This document shows positions 1 through 9,683 of a stretch of 64,000 nt of DNA, piece after piece (positions within the stretch are counted from its first letter, which is position 1; every line of letters begins with the position of its first letter). The notes under the pieces were generated by a model. The model saw only the letters and a list, made by a program, of their open reading frames with translations. It ran no database searches and was not told the DNA's origin. The DNA is taken from positions 2,682,835 through 2,746,834 of the forward strand of contig OX638352.1 in assembly GCA_951813545.1 (NCBI GenBank). Direction: 5' to 3'. This stretch comes from an uncultured Poribacteria bacterium (GTDB taxonomy: Bacteria; Poribacteria; WGA-4E; WGA-3G). A program made the translations under genes and the position numbers.

Positions 1-444
1 TCGGCAATGGTCAAGGTCGAACAGGATGGGAAAGACTACTATTTCTGCAACGACATGCAAGCAGAAATGTTCAAGGCAAATCCAGATAAGTTCCTCCAAA
101 CAATCTCAGTCGGAAATTTGACATTTGATCTCAACGTGCTAACTACAGATGCGTACAAGATGATGATGTCTCACATGGGAATGCGGGGCATGATAAAAGC
201 CGATGAGATTAAGGGAAAGACCCACTATTTCAGTATATACCCGACGCAAGATCCTGGGGAGATTGCGTTAGGTGATGTTAAACTCGCCATTCAGGTTACC
301 AATACTGAAGGGCAGACAAAGATGGCACTACTGAAATATAGCAAAATGACCCATACCTACGAAGGGTTCATTACTATGCCAGAAGGGACAGAACATGAGG
401 TCCGCGTCCGCGTGACGAGCCCAGCTGTCAAGATTTCACTTTAA
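1..444 (+). CDS. YHS-domain protein, 5' partial
   Basis: The reading frame is open to the first base, so the start lies outside the window; the Met at base 7 is probably internal. The visible N-terminus (DYYFCNDMQAEMFKANPDKF) matches the second half of a YHS domain, a small metal-binding module common next to copper efflux genes. The remaining ~100 residues form a beta-rich, Met-rich region (MMMSHMGMRGM) resembling YtkA/FixH-like periplasmic domains. It is the first visible gene of a co-oriented cluster with two TolC channels, a CusB adaptor and a CusA pump, so a periplasmic metal-binding role is likely by context. The exact substrate is not shown by the sequence. Confidence 0.7.
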   Translation, partial: SAMVKVEQDGKDYYFCNDMQAEMFKANPDKFLQTISVGNLTFDLNVLTTDAYKMMMSHMGMRGMIKADEIKGKTHYFSIYPTQDPGEIALGDVKLAIQVTNTEGQTKMALLKYSKMTHTYEGFITMPEGTEHEVRVRVTSPAVKISL

Positions 445-445
445 T

Positions 446-548
446 GTGGTTATCGGCTATCGGCTGTCGGCTATCAGCAAAGAGGTTTCCTGATAAACCA
501 GAGTCCTCTTTCTGACGGCTGACCGCTGATTGCTGATGGCTATTCTGG
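446..548. repeat. GCTGA-type palindromic repeat element, no gene inside
   Basis: About 100 bp filling the gap between the YHS gene and the first TolC gene. The left end carries repeated GGCTATCGGCTGTCGGC words and the right end GGCTGACCGCTGATTGCTGA words. Between them lies an inverted repeat, AAGAGGTTT ... AAACC ... CCTCTTT. The same terminal words flank the four-helix-bundle gene at 58926-59439, and the same core recurs at 1915-1995. Confidence 0.7.
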
Positions 549-561
549 CAAGGAGACGATA

Positions 562-1914
562 ATGCGTGAAGTAAGTTTACTCCATCAAGGGACAGTAATT
601 GTTATCGGCATCATACTGGTGTTAGACGTTCTGATGCAAACGGAAGCGCATGGAATGAATCACACAGCAGCGATCCCGGAACAAACCGATGTAGCATCTT
701 TATTTGCTGAAACACTTGAGTTGCCGAGTTTAATTCAGGTTGCTGTTGAACGGAATCCAAAAGTTAGTGCTGCAAAGGCACGGTGGCAAGCGACAATTGA
801 ACAGTACCCACAAGTGACAGCATTGCCCGATCCGATGTTCATGTATGGCTATTTCTTACGAAGCGTGGAGACGCGAGTGGGACCTCAACGCCATCGGGTT
901 AGTTTTTCGCAAGCATTTCCATATCCCGGTACCCTTGATGCAGCTGGGGAGGTCGTCAAAAAGGCGATTGAGATTGAACGCGTGAAACACGAGCAGGTGA
1001 TACGCGATCTCATTGTTCAACTGAAACTGAGTTACCACGAATTGGCATATCTCCAACGGGCAGTCGAGGTGACGCGACAAAATCATGAACTGGTAGCCTC
1101 TATTCTCACAATTGCCACTGCACGTTATGCCGAAGGAAAGGTAGCACTCAATGATGTACTGAAGGCACAAAGTCAACTCGCCCAGTTGGAATATGATCTT
1201 GTGCTGCTTGAGGAGTTGCATCGCGTTGAACATGCAAACATCAGGGGAATCCTATCTGTTCCTTCAACAACGCCGCTTGGCGCAACTATCCCTGTTGCCT
1301 ATGAGCTGCTTGATGTGACGTTAGCTGATGTGGAAAAACAGGCTTTAGCAAAACGACAAGAGTTGCGAATTGCGGAGTTAACTGTCGAAAAAGCCACCGA
1401 GGGACTTGCCCTTGCCGAACTCCAAACCAAGCCCATGCTTAAGTTTGACTTAATGACAATAGAAACGGGCAACGCCTTGATGTTGGACGCGCCCGGCAGT
1501 GGTAAAAACCCGTTTAGCATCGGTGTGGGTGTGACAATTCCGTGGTCAAGTTTGAAGAACAGCAGCAAGGTTCGCGAGGCTCAGCAAAATCGTGAGGTCG
1601 TCACAGCGAAGAAGTACTCTCTGGAGGATGAAACGAAGGTTGCCCTCCGGAAGATTTATTTTCGTCTTGAGAACGCGCGACGACTTATCGAACTCTATGA
1701 AACCACACTCATTCCGCAAGCTGGTGCTGCTGTAGAAGCTGCTGAGACGTGGCATCAGGAGGGTCCCAAGAGCATTACAGGATTTCTTGAGACACAGAGT
1801 GTTTGGTTGAATTTTAATCTTGCTCGGCTACGTGCGATTACAGACTATCAACAGAATGTAGCTCGGTTGGAGCAGCTCGTTGGGGGAAAGATCGATGATT
1901 CGCAAATTGAATAG
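562..1914 (+). CDS. TolC-family outer-membrane efflux channel (CusC-like)
   Basis: 450 residues, the usual size of a TolC/OEP protein, starting with a hydrophobic N-terminal segment (residues ~12-25) that acts as an export signal. Two long alpha-helical repeats follow, with the family's typical heptad-rich helices and the duplicated pattern (LPSLIQVAVERNPKVSAAKA near residue 50, LADVEKQALAKRQELRIAEL near 255). ATG start with GGAGA ten bases upstream. The product should be the trimeric outer-membrane channel of a tripartite pump. It is followed directly by a second TolC-like gene and then by CusB and CusA homologues, so heavy-metal export is the likely task. The split between the two channels cannot be told from sequence. 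Confidence 0.85.
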   Translation: MREVSLLHQGTVIVIGIILVLDVLMQTEAHGMNHTAAIPEQTDVASLFAETLELPSLIQVAVERNPKVSAAKARWQATIEQYPQVTALPDPMFMYGYFLRSVETRVGPQRHRVSFSQAFPYPGTLDAAGEVVKKAIEIERVKHEQVIRDLIVQLKLSYHELAYLQRAVEVTRQNHELVASILTIATARYAEGKVALNDVLKAQSQLAQLEYDLVLLEELHRVEHANIRGILSVPSTTPLGATIPVAYELLDVTLADVEKQALAKRQELRIAELTVEKATEGLALAELQTKPMLKFDLMTIETGNALMLDAPGSGKNPFSIGVGVTIPWSSLKNSSKVREAQQNREVVTAKKYSLEDETKVALRKIYFRLENARRLIELYETTLIPQAGAAVEAAETWHQEGPKSITGFLETQSVWLNFNLARLRAITDYQQNVARLEQLVGGKIDDSQIE

Positions 1915-1995
1915 TTTTCAGTTTTCAGTTTTCAGTTTTCAGTCACAAGAAGGTTTTGTTAAACCAGATCCCTCTTTAACCAGCAACCGACGACT
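1915..1995. repeat. GCTGA-type repeat, second copy, with TTTTCAG microrepeats
   Basis: Starts with four head-to-tail CAGTTTT units, then GAAGGTTT ... TAAACCAGATCCCTCTTT, the same palindromic core as in 446-548. It lies in the open frame upstream of the second TolC gene, so that N-terminal extension is probably repeat rather than protein. Confidence 0.6.
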
Positions 1996-2053
1996 GAAAG
2001 AAATTCTGCGTCAGCAGATTTTCGTGCCGACAACCATTAAAATCGGTCTCATA

Positions 2054-3595
2054 ATGCTTACTGTTTTGGTAGGCGGGTGTGCGAATCATCAACTGGAGAC
2101 GTACCAAGAGTTGCGTAGCACTGAAATACAACCGCCGGCGTATTACTATACTGAAGTCGAAAAAAAGATTACCAATACTGAAAGTGAATTGATCGTAGAA
2201 CCAGACCAGTATCTCAGTGAGATTGAAGCGAAGGTGCTGAAATACCAGAAACAGTGGCAAGCGCAACTGGAAAGTGAAACACCGATGCCAAATCTGTTTT
2301 ACGAGTTTTCGACAGACACCATGAAAGCCTATCGGGAATTGGCAGCGTCCCCTGAAGTGGCGAAAACTCAGCTTGCTCAGCCTATTGCGTTGGAACTCTT
2401 GGTGGCACTCGGATACGAATGGAACCCCGGTTTGAAGTCTGCTCGTGAAAAGATTCGGGCGGTACTGGAGCAATATCCTCAAGCTGCTTACCTTGAGAAT
2501 GTCTTGCGTCAGTATAACGCTTTCACAAAACAACTTGATACAAAAGTTGGCCCAATGCGCCATAAAGAGATGATGGCAATGAAATTTCCGTTCCCCGAGA
2601 CCTTAGCGTTGAAAGGGCAGATTATCACCGAAGATGTACTGATCGCCCAAAAAGAATTTGAAATCGCCCTAAGGGATTTGGTAACCGAAATCAAATTGGC
2701 TTACTACGATTATCTTTTTCTCATTGAGGCAACGCGTATTAACGAAGAGAATCAGAAATTACTGCAGCAGATGATTGCAATTGCCCAAACGAAGTTTCGT
2801 GTCGGACAGGGCAAATATTCAAACGTCATTATGGCACAGGTGGAATTATCGAAATTAGCAGAGGCAATTATTACGCTTGAACAACAACGGGAAACTGTCA
2901 TTGCGCGCCTTAATACATTGTTGAACTCTTCAGCGGATTTGCCGTTAGGAATTCCTATACCAATTGAAGAGGAACAGGTTATATCTACTTTGGCTGAGTT
3001 GTATGAGTTGGCAATTCAGAAACGTCAAGAAATTCAAAAACAGAAGTTGGTAATTAGTAAGATGGGCTTGGTTGTGGAAATGGCGAAGCAAATGACATAT
3101 CCTGATCCGACCCTCGGTGCAGGCTACTTTGAAAACCGGAGCATGGCGGACTTGAAACACACACAAGAAATGCCGATGACATTTTCCACACGACGGACAC
3201 TGAATCCGAAAAATACAGCATGGTTCGGACACCGAAATTCGTACATCCATGAAGTGAATGTAAAAATTGAAGCGATGGAGCATCGAATTGAAGAACTTGA
3301 GAGCAAGCTCCGCTTTGTTGTGAAAAAACATCATTTTGGAATGGAAACCGCAAATCGGAGTATTCGCCTCTATCGTCAAACGCTGCTTCCACAAGCACGG
3401 CAGGCATTGGATGCCGCGAATACAGCCTATCAGGCAGCGCAAATTGATTTTTTGAGTTTTCTTGATGCACAACGTACTTTATTAAAATTGAAGATTGAGG
3501 AACAGCGAGCATTGCGCGATTATCGTCACCATCTCGCACAGTTGGAACAGGCAGTTGGCGTGATATTGCCCAAACAACCGTTGGTCCAAGAGTAG
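2054..3595 (+). CDS. TolC-family outer-membrane lipoprotein
   Basis: The frame is open from 1880, but bases 1915-1995 are a repeat element. The ATG at 2054 gives a short lipoprotein signal ending in LVGGC, so I chose it (513 residues); ATG 1880 and 1895 are alternatives. Two TolC/OEP repeats are visible with long helices (LALLVALGYEWN-type segment near residue 120 and the LDAQRTLLKLK segment near the end). An N-terminal extension of ~100 residues after the lipobox precedes the first repeat. It sits between another TolC gene and the CusB adaptor gene in the same orientation. Probably a lipid-anchored channel of the same metal efflux system; a duplicated channel gene is unusual but the family call is firm. 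Confidence 0.8.
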   Translation: MLTVLVGGCANHQLETYQELRSTEIQPPAYYYTEVEKKITNTESELIVEPDQYLSEIEAKVLKYQKQWQAQLESETPMPNLFYEFSTDTMKAYRELAASPEVAKTQLAQPIALELLVALGYEWNPGLKSAREKIRAVLEQYPQAAYLENVLRQYNAFTKQLDTKVGPMRHKEMMAMKFPFPETLALKGQIITEDVLIAQKEFEIALRDLVTEIKLAYYDYLFLIEATRINEENQKLLQQMIAIAQTKFRVGQGKYSNVIMAQVELSKLAEAIITLEQQRETVIARLNTLLNSSADLPLGIPIPIEEEQVISTLAELYELAIQKRQEIQKQKLVISKMGLVVEMAKQMTYPDPTLGAGYFENRSMADLKHTQEMPMTFSTRRTLNPKNTAWFGHRNSYIHEVNVKIEAMEHRIEELESKLRFVVKKHHFGMETANRSIRLYRQTLLPQARQALDAANTAYQAAQIDFLSFLDAQRTLLKLKIEEQRALRDYRHHLAQLEQAVGVILPKQPLVQE

Positions 3596-3655
3596 CCTTT
3601 TCTTGTATAGGATTTTAGAGTTCACCGATTGCGAATTCCATCTCGGAGGCGAATT

Positions 3656-3771
3656 TATAGGAAAATCTGAAAATATATGAGCAGTTGATCAGCGAACAAG
3701 GTCCCACTGCCGCTGGCGAGGATTGTATCCTTGCCTTCCGCGATGTCTCAGCAATTGTAGATTTTACTATA
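3656..3771. repeat. MITE-like element A (ATAGTAAAACCC family)
   Basis: A 116-bp element with degenerate ends (TATAGGAAAATCTGAAAATA on the left, ATTTTACTATA on the right). The core reads CCGCTGGCGAGGAT...ATCCTTGCC and can fold into a hairpin. It belongs to the family at 26511, 26628, 31159 and 54753. It lies upstream of cusB and lengthens the apparent frame of that gene. Confidence 0.7.
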
Positions 3772-3813
3772 AGCTACAAAACTGCAACGCAGGCAATACA
3801 AGGAGTTTACAAA

Positions 3814-5859
3814 ATGCTTAGAAATTTCTGCCTCGCAACCGCACTAATAATTACCGTGCTTTTCATGTTCGGATGTAATCAGCCGGAGAACGCTGAAATG
3901 AAGCACCATGTTAGCAAAAAACTTGACACAAAATCGGAAAAGGACACCGCAGGTGTGGATGAACACGCTGATCATGCGGAAATGGCGATGTCTGATGTGG
4001 AAATGGTGATGCTTGATGACGGGGAAAAAAAGATCCGTTTCTGGACGTGTGTTATGCACCCCACAGTCAAAATGTCAGAACCCGGCAGTTGTCCAGTTTG
4101 TAAGATGGATTTAATTCCTATCCACGAGGGTTCAGGGTTGGAACTCACTGAGCAACAGAAGGCACTGATTCCAGTGCGCACTGAGTCTGTCGCTTTTCGC
4201 AAAGTTGCGCGTGAAATCCGAACCGTTGGTGTTCTGGATTACAACGAAACCCGAATGGCTTATGCGTCAACTCGTATCTCCGGATGGATTGAGAATTTGC
4301 ACGTTGATTTCACCGGCATCAAGGTGCGCGAGGGCGATGAACTTTTATCTATCTACAGCCCAGAGTTAGTCGTCGCGCAAGAGGAATATCTAACAGCACT
4401 CAAAAGTGTCGAAGAACTCCAAAATACAGAATATGTGGAGCTCCTCCGCTCGATTGAACTAAACCTCACTGCTGCTGAATCCAAACTGAAATTGTACGGA
4501 CTAACCGAAAACCAAATAGAGAATATCCGCAACCGTGGCGAAGTCAGCACCGTTTTGCCGCTCTATGCACCTATCGCGGGTACGGTTGTTCACATGAACG
4601 TCATGCAGGGGCAACACCTCAACAAAGGGACAAATCTTTATCGCATCGCGGACCTCAGCAGTTTGTGGATCATGGCGGATGTTTACGAGTATGAGCTGCC
4701 GTGGATTTATATGGGGCAAGTTGTCGAAATTACGGCACAATCAATGCCAGGAAAAACGTTCTCCGGCAAAGTTACCTACATTTATCCGTTCTTTGACGCT
4801 AACACCCGCACCCAGAAAGTACAGGTAGCTGTCGCGAATCCGAACGAGGAACTCCGTCCAGGAATGTATGTGACACTCCGCATGAAACCGACGCTCGCAG
4901 AAATCTATACCCGGGGAGGTATATCCGAGGCTCCCTATGCATGTCCAATGCATCCATGGATTACGTCCGAACACGCTAACGAATGTGATATATGTGGTAT
5001 GGATTTAGAGCCAACACATTCCGATGTCATGGCATCCGAGCCGATGTCTGGAACAGAGGGAAAGTGGGCATGTCCGATGCATCCAGAAGAGCAATCTGAT
5101 GAATTCGGCGAATGCTCCATCTGTGATATGGATCTCGTTGAAAAAGCAGAGGCATCTACACCCGCAGAGACGAAGGCATCCGTGTGGGTGTGTCCGATGC
5201 ATCCAGAAGAGCAGTCTGACGAGTTCGGTGAATGTTCTATCTGTGGTATGGATCTCCTTGAAAAAGCGGAAGCATCTGCAGAGGCAGCATCTGTATGGGT
5301 ATGTCCGATGCATCCAGAAGAGCAGTCTGATGAATTTGGAGAGTGTTCTATCTGCGGTATGGATCTCGTTGAAAAACATTCAACAGCGGACGCACATTCT
5401 CACGCACATCAGCTCGCGCCCTCGCCTTCTCTCCACCCAGATCAGCCACCGTTGATTTTCAAATACGTGTGTCCTGATCATCCTGACGAGTATGCGACGG
5501 TCCCAGGGCTATGTCCACGTGATGGGAAACCCCTCCTCATGACAGGTGAAGTCCTAACTGTACCCAAGAGCGCAGTCATTGACACCGGTTTGCGGAAGAT
5601 AGTCTTCATTGATCGCGGCGAATCGGGGTATGAACAGGTTGAGGTCGAGGTGGGTCCCGAAGCTTGGGGGGCATCGGACGACTCAGAAACCCAACGCCGA
5701 TATTATCCTATTGTGAGTGGGCTTACGCCTGGCGATAGGGTCGTCACCCATGGCAACTTCCTGATAGATTCGCAAACGCAATTAACAGGCTCCGCATCAG
5801 GTGCCTATGGAGGGGCACTCGGCGGTGAAGAATCAAAAGCCCCTGTCCACCAGCATTAA
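3814..5859 (+). CDS. cusB: CusB/HlyD-type periplasmic adaptor with six heavy-metal-binding domains
   Basis: The frame opens at 3685, but those bases are a repeat; ATG 3814 follows AGGAG and begins a lipoprotein signal ending FMFGC (Cys21), giving 681 residues. Order: a Cys/His metal-binding domain (HMBD, residues ~77-102, CVMHP...CPVCKMDL), membrane-fusion core with barrel-sandwich and helical hairpin (~120-365), four HMBDs in a row (375-400, 418-442, 458-482, 495-519), a His-rich linker, a sixth diverged HMBD (551-575, CPDHP...CPRDGKPL) and the C-terminal membrane-proximal domain. Usual CusB has no or one such domain. It should link the inner-membrane pump (next gene) to the TolC channels and deliver Cu(I)/Ag(I). 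Gene name by family similarity only. Confidence 0.85.
   Translation: MLRNFCLATALIITVLFMFGCNQPENAEMKHHVSKKLDTKSEKDTAGVDEHADHAEMAMSDVEMVMLDDGEKKIRFWTCVMHPTVKMSEPGSCPVCKMDLIPIHEGSGLELTEQQKALIPVRTESVAFRKVAREIRTVGVLDYNETRMAYASTRISGWIENLHVDFTGIKVREGDELLSIYSPELVVAQEEYLTALKSVEELQNTEYVELLRSIELNLTAAESKLKLYGLTENQIENIRNRGEVSTVLPLYAPIAGTVVHMNVMQGQHLNKGTNLYRIADLSSLWIMADVYEYELPWIYMGQVVEITAQSMPGKTFSGKVTYIYPFFDANTRTQKVQVAVANPNEELRPGMYVTLRMKPTLAEIYTRGGISEAPYACPMHPWITSEHANECDICGMDLEPTHSDVMASEPMSGTEGKWACPMHPEEQSDEFGECSICDMDLVEKAEASTPAETKASVWVCPMHPEEQSDEFGECSICGMDLLEKAEASAEAASVWVCPMHPEEQSDEFGECSICGMDLVEKHSTADAHSHAHQLAPSPSLHPDQPPLIFKYVCPDHPDEYATVPGLCPRDGKPLLMTGEVLTVPKSAVIDTGLRKIVFIDRGESGYEQVEVEVGPEAWGASDDSETQRRYYPIVSGLTPGDRVVTHGNFLIDSQTQLTGSASGAYGGALGGEESKAPVHQH
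4936..5374 (+). repeat. cusB: Tandem HMBD-coding repeats inside cusB
   Basis: Four consecutive units encode CPMHP...C-x2-C-x-MDL domains. Units 2-4 (5065-5374) share the peptide CPMHPEEQSDEFGECSIC exactly and differ at the DNA level mostly at synonymous sites (for example GAT/GAC, GAA/GAG), so the duplications are not brand new or have been kept by selection on the protein. Confidence 0.85.
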
Positions 5860-5863
5860 TCTG

Positions 5864-5883
5864 AGGACTGCTTCAACAGTCCT
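5864..5883. other. Small hairpin between cusB and cusA
   Basis: Perfect 7-bp inverted repeat AGGACTG / CAGTCCT with a six-base loop, just after the cusB stop codon and with no T-run. It may stabilise the message end or set the CusB:CusA ratio; function not shown. Confidence 0.35.
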
Positions 5884-5975
5884 TGGGAATCGGACGTGTC
5901 CTTAATTGCGTTGGAATTAACCGAAAACCGTTGCGAAACGTAGTGGAGCAACGCCCAGGAGTCATAAATTAAAAA

Positions 5976-8900
5976 ATGATTAACCGAATTATTGAAATCT
6001 GTATGAAGAACCGCCTGTTAGTGTTAGTTATCTTTGTCTTTGTGACAATGGCGGGTTGGTGGGCATTGAACCGGACACCAATTGATGCTATGCCGGACAT
6101 CGGCGAAAACCAAGTTATTGTCTTCGCGGATTGGCCCGGGCGAAGCCCACGAGATATTGAAGATCAAGTTATCTATCCGTTGAGCATTACTATGCTTGGG
6201 ATTCCCGATGTCAAAGATGTTCGCTCGACTTCAATGTTTAGTTTCGGCTACATTAACATTATCTTCGAGGATGATGTCGATTTCTATTGGGCTCGCACAC
6301 GTGTACTGGAGCGTATGAATCTTGCACAGAAAGACATGCCGGAGGGTGTTGTGCCGGTCCTCGGTCCTGATGCAACCGGTGTCGGACAGGTATTTTGGTA
6401 TACCGTTGAGAATGGATATTATTGCCCTAATCATCCAACGGAACGCTATGCCGAGCCGGGTACCTGTCCGGAAGATGGAGAGACGCTTATTGCCTCCAAT
6501 CTGGAGCTTCATGAACTTCGGACCCTCCAAGATTGGACGGTTCGTTATTATCTCGCCTCTGCTGATGGCGTTTCCGAGGTTGCCTCGGTAGGGGGATACG
6601 TTAAACAGTATCAGATTGACATTGATCCGAACACTTTATTGGCTTATGACGTGCCATTATCAATGGTTTACAATGCCGTCCGAGGGAGCAACCTTGATGT
6701 TGGTGCCAAGGTTATTGAAGAAGGCGGAATGGAATTCCTGATTCGGGGTTTGGGGTTTATCAAAAGCATCGCGGACATAGAAAACATCGTTGTCAAGGCG
6801 CATAACGGTGTACCTATCTACGTCAAAAACCTTGGAACAGTCAGCGAAGGTCCCGACTTTCGGCGCGGGGCCTTAGACAAAGCAGGTATCCCGGCAACCG
6901 GCGGGGTTGTGCTGATGCGCTACGGTGATAATCCGTTGCGTGTGATTGAGAATGTTAAAGCGAAAATAGCAGAGCTTACACCTGGACTCCCACCGGGAGT
7001 CCGAGTTGTCTCGTTCTATGATCGGAGCCATCTCATTCACCGCGCGACAGACACGCTGAAGGAAACGCTGACAGAGGAAATCATCGTCGCTGCAGTTGTT
7101 ATCCTGCTTTTCTTGGGGCAAGTTTCAAGTAGTTTGATAATAGCACTTGTCTTACCGATGGGGGTTCTACTTTCGTTTGTTGGGATGCGGATTATCGGTT
7201 TACCGTCGAACATCATGTCTATGGGTGGCATCGCTATCGCGATTGGGGTGATGGTGGATGCGGGTATTGTGATGACAGAAAATATCACGCGACATTTACG
7301 GGAACCGCATGGAGATGAAAGCAAACTTCAGGTTGTAACCCGTGCTGCTAAAGAGGTGGGACCCCCCATTTTCTTTGCGATGCTCATTGTTATCGTTGCC
7401 TTCATACCTGTCTTTTCTCTTACCGGCCAAGCAGGTAAACTCTTCAAACCGCTTGCCTATACAAAAACTTTCGCTATGCTTGGTGCAGCCCTCATAGCGA
7501 TTAGTCTGGTGCCAGTTTTAGCGTCATTTCTACTCGCGGACCCAACCCGGACCCGGACAGGTATGGTTTCCAAACTGGTAGCACAGTTTTTTGCGTTACT
7601 AAGCTGGCCCCTGAGAAAGTTAGCCGATGGGATTACGTGGGTACTCAGAACCAGCTATCGTCCGATTATTCGGTTGGCTGTAAAGAATATTTGGACGAAA
7701 CTCGCTGTTGTTGTTTTGGCGGTACTTATTTTTCTCGCAAGTGTGCCCTTAACGCCTTTCTATAAAAATATTGGGCAGGAATTCATGCCGCCACTTAACG
7801 AAGGCGCGTTGCTATTTATGCCAGTACTGCTTCCCGGTGCCTCAATTACGCAAGCAAAAGATGTAATGGCGAAGCAAGATTTGATTATGAATCGATTTCC
7901 AGAAGTTTCATTGGTCGTTGGAAAATTGGGACGAGCGATGACAGCAACCGACCCTGCCCCGATTGGCATGTTTGAAACTATTGTTAATATAGTTGACCCA
8001 GCGGAGTGGCCCCGACGGGCGATTAAACGCAATTCAACAGAGGAGCTTGTGTCCGTTCTGGTCCAACGCTTAAGACGCGACGAACTTATGAGTGAGGAAC
8101 ATGCAAGCCATATTAACACTGATTTTCTGGATAACATTGTCGCGGCGACCGTAAAACGGTTTGATACCTTAGCGACAACATACCACAATTCTTATCTGTC
8201 AGTTGACGAGCGCGAGAAACTTTATCGGGTCTGGTTATTACGAATCCTGTTGGAAGAGCTCCTCTCTGAAGAGCGGGTGGGGGAAATGAGGTTGGAACAG
8301 GTCAAAATTGGTGAATCTGAGACTGAAGTGAAACTTCATCGGATTGCCGAAGAAATTGAACCAACTCTCAAACATAAGACTTATTTTCAGACCAAAAATC
8401 GCAATGAACTCATCACCGAACTGACAGAGGCTACCCGAATGCCGGGCGTTTCACCTATTATGACACAGCCCATACGCAATCGCGTTGATATGCTCGCAAC
8501 AGGTATACAAACCCCAATTGGAATCAAAGTGTTTGGTAAAGACCTTGCGAAAATTGAAGATATTGCGGTCAGGATTGAGCAAGAACTCCTTAAACTTGAC
8601 GGAGCACAGGGTCCCTATGCCGAGCGTATTGGAAATAAGCCGTACCTTGAATTCCACATTAATAGAGAGGAAGCCGCGCGCTACGGCATCCAAATCAAAG
8701 CAGTACAACAAATCATCATGACAGCGATCGGCGGCATGAATTTAACTTATACCGTTGAGGGACGAGAGCGATTTCCAATTCGTATCCGTTACATGAGGGA
8801 ATTACGGGATAATATTGAAGCACTTAAACGTGTCCTCGTACCAGCACCCAAAGGACTGCATATTCCGCTTGAGCAACTCGTGAGAATCGAGAGACGACCT

Positions 8901-9644
8901 GGTCCGGCAAAGATCGCCAGCGAAAATACGTTACTCTTTTCTCGCGTCTTTTGTGATGTGGATGTTGACACCATTGGACTGGTTGACTTCGTCACATTAG
9001 CCCAAAAGACACTTGATGAAAAGATTAAGCCGACGTTACCGCAAGGCTACTTCTACGCTTTTAGCGGACAGTACGAGGCTGAATTGGAAGCCCGAAATCG
9101 ATTAACAATTGTCGTGCCAGTATGTATCGCAGCTATTTTTATATTGCTATATCTCCAGTTTAAGTCGCCTTCCGCGATGTTTTCAATCTTTCTTGCGATC
9201 CCCTTTGCATTCATCGGTGGTATATGGATGCAGTGGTTGATGGCATACGTGCCGGAGGCACTCGGCGGCGGTTACGCCATTAAATACAGTACAGCAGTGT
9301 GGGTGGGGTATATAGCCTTATTTGGCATAGCCGTTGAGGACGGAATAGTCTTAATTGAATACTTACTGGAACGCGTCCGGGCGGGCGAACCTATTGACGA
9401 AGCCGTCGTCAATGCTGGTTTATTGCGCGTCCGTCCCATCATCATGACCACAGCAACTACAATCTTGGCGTTATTACCAATCATGTTAGCAGAAATCAGC
9501 ACTACTACCGGCGCGGAATTGATGAAACCGATCGCGGTACCTACCTTCGGCGGCATGGTCACGGCAACAGTGGCTAACCTTATCTTAGCACCTGTGTTAT
9601 TCTCTCTCTTCTATCCCGTTGAACGCTGGGTTCGCCAGCGGTAG
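5976..9644 (+). CDS. cusA: CusA/CzcA-type RND heavy-metal efflux pump
   Basis: 1222 residues against ~1045 for E. coli CusA. Twelve membrane helices are placed as in heavy-metal RND pumps, with GIPDVKDVRSTSMFSFGY in the pore domain. The three methionines that bind Cu(I)/Ag(I) in E. coli CusA (573, 623, 672) have counterparts in LLFMP, PIGMFET and NRVDMLATGI, so a monovalent copper/silver substrate is likely. Extra length comes from a metal-binding domain at residues ~148-172 (YYCPNHP...CPEDGETL) and a ~110-residue charged helical insert at ~685-800 in the periplasmic part. AGGAG lies upstream of the ATG. It follows cusB by 116 bp and should act with it and the TolC channels to export metal from the periplasm. 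Confidence 0.9.
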   Translation: MINRIIEICMKNRLLVLVIFVFVTMAGWWALNRTPIDAMPDIGENQVIVFADWPGRSPRDIEDQVIYPLSITMLGIPDVKDVRSTSMFSFGYINIIFEDDVDFYWARTRVLERMNLAQKDMPEGVVPVLGPDATGVGQVFWYTVENGYYCPNHPTERYAEPGTCPEDGETLIASNLELHELRTLQDWTVRYYLASADGVSEVASVGGYVKQYQIDIDPNTLLAYDVPLSMVYNAVRGSNLDVGAKVIEEGGMEFLIRGLGFIKSIADIENIVVKAHNGVPIYVKNLGTVSEGPDFRRGALDKAGIPATGGVVLMRYGDNPLRVIENVKAKIAELTPGLPPGVRVVSFYDRSHLIHRATDTLKETLTEEIIVAAVVILLFLGQVSSSLIIALVLPMGVLLSFVGMRIIGLPSNIMSMGGIAIAIGVMVDAGIVMTENITRHLREPHGDESKLQVVTRAAKEVGPPIFFAMLIVIVAFIPVFSLTGQAGKLFKPLAYTKTFAMLGAALIAISLVPVLASFLLADPTRTRTGMVSKLVAQFFALLSWPLRKLADGITWVLRTSYRPIIRLAVKNIWTKLAVVVLAVLIFLASVPLTPFYKNIGQEFMPPLNEGALLFMPVLLPGASITQAKDVMAKQDLIMNRFPEVSLVVGKLGRAMTATDPAPIGMFETIVNIVDPAEWPRRAIKRNSTEELVSVLVQRLRRDELMSEEHASHINTDFLDNIVAATVKRFDTLATTYHNSYLSVDEREKLYRVWLLRILLEELLSEERVGEMRLEQVKIGESETEVKLHRIAEEIEPTLKHKTYFQTKNRNELITELTEATRMPGVSPIMTQPIRNRVDMLATGIQTPIGIKVFGKDLAKIEDIAVRIEQELLKLDGAQGPYAERIGNKPYLEFHINREEAARYGIQIKAVQQIIMTAIGGMNLTYTVEGRERFPIRIRYMRELRDNIEALKRVLVPAPKGLHIPLEQLVRIERRPGPAKIASENTLLFSRVFCDVDVDTIGLVDFVTLAQKTLDEKIKPTLPQGYFYAFSGQYEAELEARNRLTIVVPVCIAAIFILLYLQFKSPSAMFSIFLAIPFAFIGGIWMQWLMAYVPEALGGGYAIKYSTAVWVGYIALFGIAVEDGIVLIEYLLERVRAGEPIDEAVVNAGLLRVRPIIMTTATTILALLPIMLAEISTTTGAELMKPIAVPTFGGMVTATVANLILAPVLFSLFYPVERWVRQR

Positions 9645-9683
9645 AAGGATTTCTGATCGCACTGCAAGGTCAATGGAGGAATC

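Noticed and set aside
1976..2563. 195-residue minus-strand frame
   Set aside because: Shadow of the second TolC gene; no start signal and no sensible domain.
3685..3813. N-terminal extension of the CusB adaptor
   Set aside because: The bases belong to a MITE-like repeat and the lipoprotein signal with SD begins at 3814.
4936..5374. Possible CRISPR-like or satellite repeat
   Set aside because: Unit length and period are those of coding HMBD domains with synonymous changes; no spacers.
5005..5455. Open frames on both strands with repeated Cys/Trp words
   Set aside because: They arise from the tandem HMBD codons of cusB read in other frames.
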